Source: Candidatus Sulfotelmatobacter sp.
GTDB lineage: Bacteria; Acidobacteriota; Terriglobia; Terriglobales; Acidobacteriaceae
NCBI GenBank assembly: GCA_030049565.1
Contig: JASIKQ010000134.1
Location: 1-15,943, forward strand
Length of the DNA: 15,943 bases
Reading direction: 5' to 3'
The notes beneath the pieces were generated by a model, which was not told where the DNA came from, did no database searches, and saw nothing but the letters and a program-made list of their open reading frames with translations. The translations under genes and the position numbers were made by a program. Shown piece by piece: positions 1-6,439 of this stretch (position 1 is the first letter of the stretch; the number at the start of each line of letters is the position of its first letter).

Positions 1-152
1 TCCTACAGAAGTTTTATGTACGCATCCAGCGTCGGCGCGGTGGAGGCAAGGCCAACATCGCCCTGGCCCGCAAATTCCTGGGAGTCATCTACCACACCCT
101 CAAAAACAACTGGGTGTTCGAGGACTTCCCCAACTTCGTTCTGGCCTCCTGA
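1..152 (+). CDS. IS110-family transposase, C-terminal fragment (cut by window edge)
   Basis: The reading frame open from base 3 to the TGA at 150-152 encodes 49 residues. They include RIQRRRGGGKANIALARKF, then a hydrophobic YHTLKNNWVF stretch, and end in PNFVLAS. This basic Arg-rich segment followed by an A-R-K-hydrophobic helix and an aromatic tail resembles the C-terminus of IS110/IS116/IS902 transposases (Transposase_20 region), which catalyse insertion with a DEDD-type N-terminal domain. That catalytic domain lies outside the window, so I cannot say whether the element is intact. IS110 elements usually lack terminal inverted repeats, and I see none after the stop. The element boundary probably falls within about 50 bases downstream of 152. 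The family call is recognition from memory, not a search. Confidence 0.7.
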   Translation, partial: LQKFYVRIQRRRGGGKANIALARKFLGVIYHTLKNNWVFEDFPNFVLAS

Positions 153-203
153 AAACAGGCCAAAACCTAACTTTGAGTAGACAACTATTCATGGGAGAGA
201 AAA

Positions 204-563
204 ATGACATCCATAAATCGCCTGCCGGTATTCGTAGCTCTAATAGCACTTCTGCTTGGCAGAGCCGTTGTCATCGACAATGAGGGGCCGCAGGGCTTTT
301 GCGAGGCATACCAGCATCTGGGCAAAGTCGTGTTCACGCCGTTCCTGACGGGGCTTTCAGAAAGCATCGGCTTTGGGCCTTTGTGCGTGGCTACCCTTGT
401 CATGAGAAGAACCGAGAATCACAAATTCGGCGAGTGCCGCCTGCCCCTGCATCTGTCGTTGAGGAAACACCTTCGGACCGGTTGCCTGGCGGGCTTTCCA
501 GTCATCGGGGGAACTCCGCTCTGTGACGGCTCAGCCGCATTTTGTTACCGTCATGAGCTGTGA
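204..563 (+). CDS. Doubtful small ORF of 119 aa, unknown
   Basis: The ATG at 204 has a plausible Shine-Dalgarno run (GGGAGAG, 193-199). The product would begin with a hydrophobic segment (LPVFVALIALLLGRAVVI, residues 7-24) that could be a signal anchor. The rest is Cys- and Gly-containing sequence that I do not recognise. The ORF overlaps the GTG start of the sigma factor gene by 41 bases. The opposite strand also has an open frame (185-403), and neither looks convincingly protein-like, so this may be a degenerate remnant beside the IS110 element or the leader of the sigma operon. The 153-522 stretch holds no other recognisable feature. Confidence 0.2.
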   Translation: MTSINRLPVFVALIALLLGRAVVIDNEGPQGFCEAYQHLGKVVFTPFLTGLSESIGFGPLCVATLVMRRTENHKFGECRLPLHLSLRKHLRTGCLAGFPVIGGTPLCDGSAAFCYRHEL

Positions 564-1125
564 ATACTCAGTCACGGATCGATTCGTTGGCCTGGCAACA
601 TCTATGAGAGAAAGCCGAGGCGCGTTGGAAGAGCAATTCGACCGTATTCTCGGCGAGTATGGCCCGGCCATCTCGCGACTGGCGTACAGCTACGAGGCAA
701 TCGCCAGTATTCGAGAAGAGTTGATGCAGGAGATCGCGCTCGCGATCTGGCGAGCATTGCCCCATTTTCGCGGTGAGTGTTCAGAGAGAACGTTCGTTTT
801 TCGGATCGCACACAACCGCGGGCTGACGCATGTGAGGAGGCGTCGCGCCCCGCAGCAGTCGCTGGACGACCTGGAAGAGGCCGACGAACCGGTTGATCCG
901 CGTCCTCATCCAGATGAGCAACTGGCACAGATGAACGAACGGCAGCGACTTGCGTCGGCAGTTCAATCCTTGCCAGTCGCTCACAAGCAGATGATCGTGA
1001 TGATGCTCGAGGGTTGGTCGCATGCCGAGATCGCGGAAGTGCTGGGGATTACGGAAAACAATGTGGCAGTTCGGTTGACCCGGGCCAGAAAAGCCTTGAA
1101 GGAGGCGATGGGAGTGACCCAATGA
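523..1125 (+). CDS. ECF-type RNA polymerase sigma factor (sigma-70 family)
   Basis: A 200-residue protein that directs core RNA polymerase to a dedicated set of promoters. Region 2 spans roughly residues 36-107 (EQFDRILGEYGPAISRLAYSY through FVFRIAHNRGLTHVRRRR) and region 4 roughly 140-195. The region 4 helix-turn-helix is GWSHAEIAEVLGITENNVAVRLTRARKAL. A charged linker, DDLEEADEPVDPRPHPDE, joins them, and no region 3 is present, as expected for ECF sigmas. The GTG at 523 has GGGGGA ten bases upstream. ATG codons at 553 and 604 are alternatives that would remove N-terminal residues lying outside the sigma fold. The gene ends in an ATGA overlap with the next gene, a layout typical of a sigma factor co-translated with its regulator. 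Confidence 0.88.
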   Translation: MTAQPHFVTVMSCEYSVTDRFVGLATSMRESRGALEEQFDRILGEYGPAISRLAYSYEAIASIREELMQEIALAIWRALPHFRGECSERTFVFRIAHNRGLTHVRRRRAPQQSLDDLEEADEPVDPRPHPDEQLAQMNERQRLASAVQSLPVAHKQMIVMMLEGWSHAEIAEVLGITENNVAVRLTRARKALKEAMGVTQ

Positions 1126-1145
1126 CGAATGACCCAATGACGAAT
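1116..1145 (+). repeat. Tandem 15-bp duplication at the sigma/membrane-protein junction
   Basis: The 15 bases GACCCAATGACGAAT occur twice without a gap (1116-1130 and 1131-1145). The duplication carries the ATGA stop/start overlap and gives the downstream gene two in-frame ATG codons (1122 and 1137), encoding MTNDPMTND. Confidence 0.95.
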
Positions 1146-1739
1146 GATCGCGAACTTAATCTTTGGCGCGAACAGTGGAGCGGTGTTGCGCCGCTATCGC
1201 CCGAATTCCTGCGCCAAGTCCAGAAAAGAATCAAGGTCCAGGACCGCCGTTTCTGGCTCGGCAATCTGCTGGCCGTGGCAGCATTGGTAGGGATGCTGAT
1301 TCTCGCCTTCTACCAGCTCAGCCATTACACGAGTAGGTTCGGAAAAGGCCAGGCCACTGGCGTGTGTGTTCTGCTTTTCGTCGCTGTTACATGCCGGCTA
1401 TGGCTTATGCGGGGAACATGGCGCGCGGAGACACAGTCGACTCGCGCTTTCGTGGAACTTTGGCAGCGAAGAGTGCTCTCTCGAATCCGGGGACTGCAAA
1501 TCAGCATTTACATAGCAATTGGTTGGCTCGTGTTTTGTGCCGCACTAGCGGCTGCCAATTGGGCGACCATCAGGCTCGAGCTCATGGCCTATCCCATCGC
1601 GTGCCTTGCATTGATGTTGGTCATTGTGGTCATGCTGCGAGTGATTTGGTTCTGCGTGATGTGGCTCCGCCGCCGCAAAGTTGCGGAACTGAATGAAGTC
1701 ACAAAGCTTCTGGAAGAAATGGAAACAATGAATAACTAG
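1122..1739 (+). CDS. Four-helix membrane protein, putative regulator of the adjacent ECF sigma factor
   Basis: A 205-residue product with a soluble N-terminus (residues 1-43, containing LNLWREQWSG and a charged stretch) and four probable transmembrane helices near 45-66, 78-97, 126-147 and 157-181. It ends in a charged tail that could form a short coiled coil (VAELNEVTKLLEEMETMNN). The start at 1122 overlaps the sigma factor stop (ATGA), with GGAG at 1111-1114. A second in-frame ATG at 1137 lies in a tandem copy of the same 15 bases. A longer frame reaches back to 1014 but would run through the sigma gene. I recognise no zinc-binding anti-sigma (HXXXCXXC) motif, so a role as anti-sigma factor rests on position and topology only. 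Confidence 0.75.
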   Translation: MTNDPMTNDRELNLWREQWSGVAPLSPEFLRQVQKRIKVQDRRFWLGNLLAVAALVGMLILAFYQLSHYTSRFGKGQATGVCVLLFVAVTCRLWLMRGTWRAETQSTRAFVELWQRRVLSRIRGLQISIYIAIGWLVFCAALAAANWATIRLELMAYPIACLALMLVIVVMLRVIWFCVMWLRRRKVAELNEVTKLLEEMETMNN

Positions 1740-1839
1740 CTTGCCGGGAAGCTGGATGACGGGCCACCCGCGTTCCCGATTCGGAATGTTTTCCACTTTT
1801 ATTTTTACAGTTCGCCTTTTATTCGCTTCGATCTCTATG

Positions 1840-1845
1840 TATAAT
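1840..1845 (+). promoter_or_regulatory. -10 box of the recA promoter
   Basis: A perfect TATAAT lies 56 bases before the recA start codon. At 17-bp spacing the -35 position (1817-1822, TTTTAT) is a poor match to TTGACA. Upstream is AT-rich sequence (1789-1830). An imperfect dyad, TTCC-N6-GGAA (1773-1786), lies further up and could be an operator, but it matches no SOS box that I can name with confidence. Confidence 0.6.
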
Positions 1846-1901
1846 CCGGCCAAGGTGGATTCACGACAAGCGGAATCCCTACTTCAAGGAGCCACACTCC
1901 C

Positions 1902-3050
1902 ATGGCCGATGAGCGGGGCAAGGCGATCGATCTGGCAGTTTCACAAATAGAAAAACAATTTGGCAAAGGCTCGATCATGCGCCTGGGGTCGAAAGAGGCG
2001 ATCGTGCCGATTGCGGTCATTTCGACCGGTTCGATCTCGTTCGACTCCGCGTTGGGCGTGGGCGGATTTCCTCGCGGCCGCGTGGTTGAGGTTTTCGGGC
2101 CGGAATCTTCCGGCAAGACTACGATCACTCTGCAAGTCATCGCGGAGGCGCAAAAGACGGGAGGCATGGCCGCGTTTGTCGATGCCGAGCACGCGCTCGA
2201 TCCCGCTTACGCCAAAAAACTTGGGGTTGACGTCGACAACCTGCTGGTCTCGCAGCCCGACTATGGCGAGCAGGCGCTGGAAATCACGGAGGCGCTGGTG
2301 CGCTCGAATGCGATCGATGTGCTGGTGGTCGATTCGGTGGCGGCGCTGGTGCCCAAGGCCGAACTCGATGGAGAAATGGGCGACAGTCACATGGGATTGC
2401 AAGCGCGGTTGATGTCGCAGGCGCTGCGCAAGCTGACGGGCACGGTTTCGAAGTCGCGCACTTGCCTGATCTTCATCAATCAGATTCGCGAAAAAATCGG
2501 CGTGATGTTCGGCAATCCTGAGACGACCACCGGCGGCCGCGCGCTGAAATTTTATTCGTCGGTGCGGGTGGATATCCGCCGCATCGCCGCCATCAAAGAG
2601 GGCGACGTAGTCACCGGCTCGCGCACAAAAGTAAAAGTGGTCAAGAACAAAGTGGCCGCGCCATTCCGCGAAGCCGAGTTCGACATCCTCTACGGCGAAG
2701 GCATTTCCCGCGAAGGAGACCTGCTCGACCTGGCCGTCAATAACAATCTCGTAGAGAAGTCCGGCTCCTGGTTCAGCTATAAAGGCGAGCGCATCGGGCA
2801 GGGACGCGAAAACGCGCGCCAGTTCCTCAAAGACAACAAAGAAATCTTCACCCGCCTCGATGCCGAAGTTCGCAAGGCCTGCGGACTAACTCGCGAAGCC
2901 GTGGCGGGGCCGACCCCACTGTCTGCCGAGGAGAAAGAAAAAGCGAGAAGGGCGTCTGGCCAAAGTCCGGCGGTGCAAGGAGGCCGCGTCACCACGATGC
3001 CCACCGGAACCGACGCGGTGAAAGCGCCCATTGTGGCGGCCCGGCGGTGA
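1902..3050 (+). CDS. recA: RecA recombinase
   Basis: ATP-dependent DNA strand-exchange protein for homologous recombination, and coprotease for LexA-type repressors. Of 382 residues, Walker A is GPESSGKTT (66-74), the catalytic Glu is E96 in DAEHALDP, and Walker B is VLVVDS (140-145). The L2 DNA-binding loop is around 194-212 ([18 protein letters not shown]). All core motifs are intact. The ATG has AAGGAG at 1886-1891. The protein is about 30 residues longer than the E. coli enzyme. The extra tail after residue 335 ([19 protein letters not shown] onward, ending APIVAARR) is rich in Ala, Pro, Lys and Arg rather than acidic. No recX follows; instead a repeat-bracketed GIY-YIG gene lies downstream. 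Confidence 0.99.
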   Translation: MADERGKAIDLAVSQIEKQFGKGSIMRLGSKEAIVPIAVISTGSISFDSALGVGGFPRGRVVEVFGPESSGKTTITLQVIAEAQKTGGMAAFVDAEHALDPAYAKKLGVDVDNLLVSQPDYGEQALEITEALVRSNAIDVLVVDSVAALVPKAELDGEMGDSHMGLQARLMSQALRKLTGTVSKSRTCLIFINQIREKIGVMFGNPETTTGGRALKFYSSVRVDIRRIAAIKEGDVVTGSRTKVKVVKNKVAAPFREAEFDILYGEGISREGDLLDLAVNNNLVEKSGSWFSYKGERIGQGRENARQFLKDNKEIFTRLDAEVRKACGLTREAVAGPTPLSAEEKEKARRASGQSPAVQGGRVTTMPTGTDAVKAPIVAARR

Positions 3051-3101
3051 CAAACGTGATTTTATCGATTGGAGCGACTTTTTAATAAGCCACACTATTT
3101 T

Positions 3102-3230
3102 TGTCATCCCGAGCGAAGCGAGGGATCTGGGTTCTTGCTTGCACCGTCACCGCTTCCGCCGCTCGGCAGAAACCCAGATCCCTCGCTCCGCAAACGGCGC
3201 TCCGCTCGGGATGACAAGTCTAAGGGGCGG
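3102..3230. repeat. Palindromic repeat element, copy 1 (hairpin-forming)
   Basis: A 129-bp unit. Its first 115 bases (3102-3216) begin TGTCATCCCGAGCG and end CGCTCGGGATGACA. The left arm (3102-3135) pairs with the right arm (3168-3216), except that the right arm carries about 14 extra bases, so the stem has a large bulge; the loop is about 32 bases. A further 14 bases (AGTCTAAGGGGCGG) are also shared with copy 2. It lies 51 bases after recA and ends 20 bases before the GIY-YIG start codon. Repeats of this type are common in acidobacterial genomes, as I recall. Strandless folding in either transcript could also terminate recA transcription. Confidence 0.95.
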
Positions 3231-3250
3231 CTAGTGAACAGAGGTGGAAG

Positions 3251-3580
3251 GTGCGTGACGAAAGGCGCTATTTCGTCTACATTCTGACGAATCCTTCGCG
3301 CACGCTTTACACAGGCATCACGAACAGCCTTCGCCGCCGCGTTCGCGAACATAAGGGAAAGCGCGCAGACGGATTTACGGCGAGGTACAACATCAGCCGC
3401 CTGGTTTACTTCGAGAGCTTTGTAGACGTGCGCAACGCAATCGAGCGTGAAAAGCAGATCAAGAGCTGGACTCGTGCGAAGCGCGTGGCACTGGTCGAAT
3501 CCGTGAATCCCAAATGGGATGACCTGTCGCGGGAGTGGGATCAGCCACAGACATTCCGCTTCATTCCGAAGTCAGCGTAA
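3251..3580 (+). CDS. Single-domain GIY-YIG nuclease family protein (COG2827/UPF0213-like)
   Basis: A 109-residue protein consisting of the GIY-YIG nuclease fold. The two-part signature appears as FVY (8-10) and YTG (20-22). It is followed by the helix with the conserved Arg (LRRRVREHK, 27-35), FTARYNISRLVYFE (42-55), and the metal-binding Glu in EREKQIKSW (E67). It ends with the usual SVNPKWDDLS block. All key residues are present, so it is probably an active endonuclease, although the physiological substrate of this small family is unknown. The start is GTG at 3251 with AGAGG just upstream (3240-3244). It sits between two nearly identical hairpin repeats, 20 bases after the first and 9 bases before the second, suggesting a link between nuclease and repeat. 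Confidence 0.92.
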   Translation: MRDERRYFVYILTNPSRTLYTGITNSLRRRVREHKGKRADGFTARYNISRLVYFESFVDVRNAIEREKQIKSWTRAKRVALVESVNPKWDDLSREWDQPQTFRFIPKSA

Positions 3581-3589
3581 ACCCATCCA

Positions 3590-3718
3590 TGTCATCCCGA
3601 GCGAAGCGAGGGATCTGCGTTCTTGCTTGCACCGTCACCGCTTCCGCCGCCTGGCAGAAACCCAGATCCCTCGCTGCGCAAACAGCGCTCCGCTCGGGAT
3701 GACAAGTCTAAGGGGCGG
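3590..3718. repeat. Palindromic repeat element, copy 2 (hairpin-forming)
   Basis: The same 129-bp unit as at 3102-3230, in the same orientation, with five mismatches by my alignment (about 96% identity) and no indel. Arms are 3590-3623 and 3656-3704. It begins 9 bases after the GIY-YIG stop codon. Two of the mismatches are adjacent in the loop (TC versus CT), one alters the left arm, and two fall in the bulged part of the right arm. Confidence 0.95.
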
Positions 3719-3779
3719 TCAGCGCGAGGGATGGCAACCGAGCGGTCGAAACCCAGCAAAACCGTAATATCATTAGAAA

Positions 3780-3801
3780 GGCCAGGGCCGAAGCCCTGGC
3801 C
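3780..3801 (-). terminator. Hairpin terminator for the minus-strand YXWGXW gene
   Basis: A perfect 9-bp GC-rich stem, GGCCAGGGC / GCCCTGGCC, closes a CGAA tetraloop. On the minus strand it lies about 25 bases after the stop of the YXWGXW-repeat gene and is followed by a moderately U-rich CTTTCTAAT. It could also block read-through from the plus-strand GIY-YIG module, although no T-run follows in that direction. Confidence 0.65.
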
Positions 3802-3825
3802 ACTCGACGATTGGCGCTAACTCGC

Positions 3826-4809
3826 TTAGCGGCCTTTATCGTGCTTCTCCTCCCGAGGGGCGTTTTCGTGCTGAGGAGGTTTCGTCTGCTTGGCCGGCTT
3901 GGAAGCGTTCTTTTCTGGGTTTTCATTCTGCGGATGCGCATTCTCGGGGCGGTTGTTTCCAGACGCCGGCCGGTTCGGTGCGTTAACCGAATGCCCGCCT
4001 TCATTCCTTGAAGCCGGCGGAGTCGATGCCCGCGCCTCGCGCGGCAACATCGCGGGAGCGTGATACGGCGCACCCGCTGAGCGCGCCCCGACCACGCCGC
4101 GTCCCTTAAATTCGCCGGGACGAGCGGTCGCTGCTACCGCCGGCGCTCCGTGATTCACCGAAGCAAAGTTGGCGCGGTCTTGATGCGCCGCATGCTCCTG
4201 CTGTACTTGCGACGCAAGCGCGGCTTGATGCGGCTCACGCGCGTAAGCCAGTTCCTGCGCCGTCGGACGCGCCTGCACTCCGCCCGCGCCGCCATTGAAG
4301 GCCACATGCGATTCATTATTCACGATCACGGTACGGTTCACATACACGTTGGTCACGTGTACGGTATCCACGCGCATGACGGCAGTGTTGTAGAAGAAGG
4401 CCCCGCCGCGCCACTCGCCGCCGACGAATCCGACGCCACCGTAGCCAAAGCCGTAGTTGATTCCGCCATAGAAGCCGATGTGCGGTCCCCAATATCCCGG
4501 ATTCCACACATAGACGCCGCCGCTCCATCCCCAGTAGCCGGGTGTCCACAACATGCCGACCGGCGCCACAACCCACGTTCCCGGTACCCAGTAGTAGCCA
4601 TCATCGTCGTCCCAGGCCCAGTAACCAGGAGTCCACAAATAGCCGGGGCCGGGGCAAAACGGCTGCTCATAAACCGGCAATGCCGGCGGACCGATGCGCA
4701 CAGAAATGCCGACCGCGATCTGTGCGGAAGAGGGAGAAGACAGCGCTGCTGGAATCATCAGCAGCAAAAGTGCAAGAGCGAGAAAATGAACTGAACGGTG
4801 CAGTTTCAT
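3826..4809 (-). CDS. Exported YXWGXW-repeat protein
   Basis: A 327-residue secreted or envelope protein of unknown function. Residues 1-29 form a signal peptide (MKLHRSVHFLALALLLLMIP, then SSAQ). Residues about 55-110 contain the WxPGYW-type repeats that define the family (LWTPGYWAW, YYWVPGTWV, LWTPGYWGW, VWNPGYWG). A Gly/Tyr-rich stretch follows (110-132). The C-terminal third is a low-complexity Asn/Pro/Glu/Lys/His-rich tail ending KHDKGR. I chose the ATG at 4809 because GAGG lies 9 bases upstream and the signal peptide begins there; an in-frame ATG at 4833 would add eight residues. It is followed by a terminator at 3780-3801 and appears monocistronic. Confidence 0.85.
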   Translation of the reverse strand: MKLHRSVHFLALALLLLMIPAALSSPSSAQIAVGISVRIGPPALPVYEQPFCPGPGYLWTPGYWAWDDDDGYYWVPGTWVVAPVGMLWTPGYWGWSGGVYVWNPGYWGPHIGFYGGINYGFGYGGVGFVGGEWRGGAFFYNTAVMRVDTVHVTNVYVNRTVIVNNESHVAFNGGAGGVQARPTAQELAYAREPHQAALASQVQQEHAAHQDRANFASVNHGAPAVAATARPGEFKGRGVVGARSAGAPYHAPAMLPREARASTPPASRNEGGHSVNAPNRPASGNNRPENAHPQNENPEKNASKPAKQTKPPQHENAPREEKHDKGR

Positions 4810-4978
4810 TGTGTTTTTCCTCGTGCCGGGCATTCGCCCGGGTCTGAAAGATAAAACACTGTTCCTATAAGGATGTTGCGATAGAGCTAACTTATGAGGA
4901 TTGTAGAGCGTGCCGCCACTCGGCGGTGGCTATCACAGACCACCCCGGAGGCCCCGAGCTCTGGGTGCCCGGCGCTTT

Positions 4979-5410
4979 TTAATTCGCCTTTTTTCGCGCG
5001 ATGCGCTCGTCAATGAGCTTGCGGCCCGCGAAGCCTTCTGCCATGCCGTGCCAGTGCGTGATGGTGGGCTCGCCCATTTTCCAGCAGAGCAGAACAATGC
5101 TGCCGTCGACTTCGCAGGGAAAATCAAGCAGTCCGATTTCGAGATCCTTCACCTGAACGCCCATCGAGTCGATCTCGGCCAGGGCGTCTTTGGCATGCTG
5201 TTCGGCGCGGGCGCGCTCGGCTTTGCGCGAGGCGACCGCCACCACGTCGACGCGCATGCCGCCGTTCAGGAAAATGCGTTTGTTCAGAGCGTGCATTTCG
5301 GCTTCGACTTCTTCCATGGTTTTCTTACTGCTGATCGCGGTGCGCAGCAAAGACTCCAGCACCGGCAGCAACGACTGCGCTTCTTCTAGAGTGAAAGTTC
5401 GCTCTGACAT
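4979..5410 (-). CDS. DUF2203 family protein
   Basis: A 143-residue cytoplasmic protein of unknown function. It shows the family's usual order: an N-terminal FTLEEAQSLLPVLESLL block, a helical and probably coiled middle (residues 26-90, Glu/Lys/Ala-rich), then GVQVKDLEIGLLDFP and the C-terminal signature VLLCWKMGEPTITHWHGMAEGFAGRK. No Shine-Dalgarno sequence is visible before the ATG. Instead a TATACT hexamer stands 6 bases upstream, which fits a leaderless transcript. It lies on the same strand as the DUF1906 gene, with 73 bases between them, and probably has its own promoter. Confidence 0.85.
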   Translation of the reverse strand: MSERTFTLEEAQSLLPVLESLLRTAISSKKTMEEVEAEMHALNKRIFLNGGMRVDVVAVASRKAERARAEQHAKDALAEIDSMGVQVKDLEIGLLDFPCEVDGSIVLLCWKMGEPTITHWHGMAEGFAGRKLIDERIARKKAN

Positions 5411-5416
5411 GGGATT

Positions 5417-5422
5417 AGTATA
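5417..5422 (-). promoter_or_regulatory. -10 hexamer implying a leaderless DUF2203 transcript
   Basis: TATACT on the minus strand, with six bases between it and the ATG (5410). A start site 7 bases downstream of a -10 box would fall on or next to the A of the ATG. No -35 box is evident at 16-18 bp. Confidence 0.5.
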
Positions 5423-5483
5423 TTTTAGCGCAAAAGCCAGTCGTTGGTCGGTGTCTGTCGCTAACCATTATAAGGTCGCTGGT

Positions 5484-6299
5484 TCACCGTGATCTGCCGT
5501 GCGAAGGATCCGGCGACGCGGCCGTATTCACGTCGATATATAGCTGCTGCGCCTGCCCGGTTCCGGGCGCGTAGCAGTTCCCATCACGGCTGTAATTCGT
5601 GCAGCGGGCGGCAACATCTTTGCGTCGCGGCGACTGGGAAAACTGCCAGACTTCGGCAAAGCTCACGCCACTCTGCGCCGGACTGGGTGGATGGTCGGGA
5701 AACGCGCAGCCGGGCGCGGGCGGACAAGCGTCATTTATCGCCCAATAACTGATCTGGCGGGGGCCGGCATTGGCCCGAATGTCTTCCGCAGTAACCACGT
5801 TGCCGTTATCAGCCGCAGGGACACCGGAACAATAAATGCCGGCGCGAAACCCCGCCGCAGTAACACCATCAACCCAGGCGTAGATATAAGCTTTTTGTTC
5901 AGGCAACATGCGTCCGCCCTGCTCCTGATCGAGAAAAATGATCGTGCCTGCGGGAAAACCTTCGCGCCCCGCGGCGACTGCGGCTGCCTCTGCGTCAGAC
6001 TTGCCGACCTTGGTTGCGTGTGCGATTGATTTCAGTTCCGCATAAAGACGTCCATTGAACAGAACCAGAAAACCAAGTCCGGCCGATTCGACTGCCGTGC
6101 GATGTCCCGTCCAGGTATTCGTTTTCTCTCCAGGAGGATGGTTGAGCCAATAACCCGCGTACGAAAAAGTCCGTCCAAGTGTTGCCAGGTTGGCGTCACC
6201 CGGGTAGTCGTTGCGGTCGAAGCCTAGATAGAAACCGTCCTGCGCCGTTAGCACAGAACAAGAAAGAATCAATATTGCCAATAGCCATACCAGCTTCAT
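5484..6299 (-). CDS. Exported DUF1906 (Rv2525c-like) glycoside-hydrolase-like protein
   Basis: A 271-residue exported protein with a signal peptide (MKLVWLLAILILSCSVLTA, cleavage near residue 19/20). The rest resembles the Rv2525c-like glycoside-hydrolase-like TIM-barrel family (DUF1906). It begins GFYLGFDRNDYPG and AGYWLN, has GLGFLVLFNGR, then FLDQEQGG (122-129) where acidic residues of the barrel would lie, and AYIYAWVDGVTAAGFRAGIYCSG. A C-terminal part contains several Cys residues (ACPPAPGC, ARCTNY, GNCYAP), suitable for disulfides outside the cytoplasm. A role in cell-wall glycan binding or cleavage is inferred; no activity can be asserted. The start codon lacks a Shine-Dalgarno sequence and has TAAGAT 6 bases upstream. 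Confidence 0.8.
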   Translation of the reverse strand: MKLVWLLAILILSCSVLTAQDGFYLGFDRNDYPGDANLATLGRTFSYAGYWLNHPPGEKTNTWTGHRTAVESAGLGFLVLFNGRLYAELKSIAHATKVGKSDAEAAAVAAGREGFPAGTIIFLDQEQGGRMLPEQKAYIYAWVDGVTAAGFRAGIYCSGVPAADNGNVVTAEDIRANAGPRQISYWAINDACPPAPGCAFPDHPPSPAQSGVSFAEVWQFSQSPRRKDVAARCTNYSRDGNCYAPGTGQAQQLYIDVNTAASPDPSHGRSR

Positions 6300-6305
6300 G
6301 AATCG

Positions 6306-6311
6306 ATCTTA
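6306..6311 (-). promoter_or_regulatory. -10 hexamer implying a leaderless DUF1906 transcript
   Basis: TAAGAT on the minus strand, six bases upstream of the ATG at 6299, in the same geometry as at 5417-5422 and 13872-13877. No clear -35 box. Confidence 0.4.
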
Positions 6312-6417
6312 ATGCGTCGTCCCTAGACCATTCCCTTTTGCCATAAAACCAAGGCAAGGATCTCATTCGCAGCAATCGTAATCCATCTGCACACAACTGC
6401 CATCAGCAGAGCTCAGG

Positions 6418-6423
6418 TACAAT
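6418..6423 (+). promoter_or_regulatory. -10 box before the lipid kinase gene
   Basis: TACAAT lies 16 bases before the ATG at 6440. A start about 7 bases after it would give a leader of roughly 10 bases. No Shine-Dalgarno sequence and no clear -35 box are visible. Confidence 0.4.
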
Positions 6424-6439
6424 CCAGCTTCGGCCAGCC

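Noticed and set aside
1014..1121. Upstream extension of the membrane protein gene to an ATG at 1014
   Set aside because: It runs out of frame through sigma region 4; the ATGA overlap with GGAG at 1111 is a better start.
1773..1786. TTCC-N6-GGAA dyad upstream of recA as an SOS (LexA) box
   Set aside because: It does not match CTGT-N8-ACAG or GAAC-N4-GTTC, it lies about 55 bases before the -10 box, and a four-base dyad is expected by chance.
3031..3287. Short open frames through repeat copy 1 encoding VIPSEARDL-type peptides (also 3519-3820 through copy 2)
   Set aside because: These frames arise from the hairpin repeat itself, which is open in several frames; similar peptides are common spurious predictions. 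They overlap recA or the GIY-YIG gene.
4150..4794. 214-aa plus-strand open frame
   Set aside because: It lies antisense to the YXWGXW gene, whose signal peptide and WTPGYW repeats are clear; the plus-strand product is Arg/His-rich with no motif.
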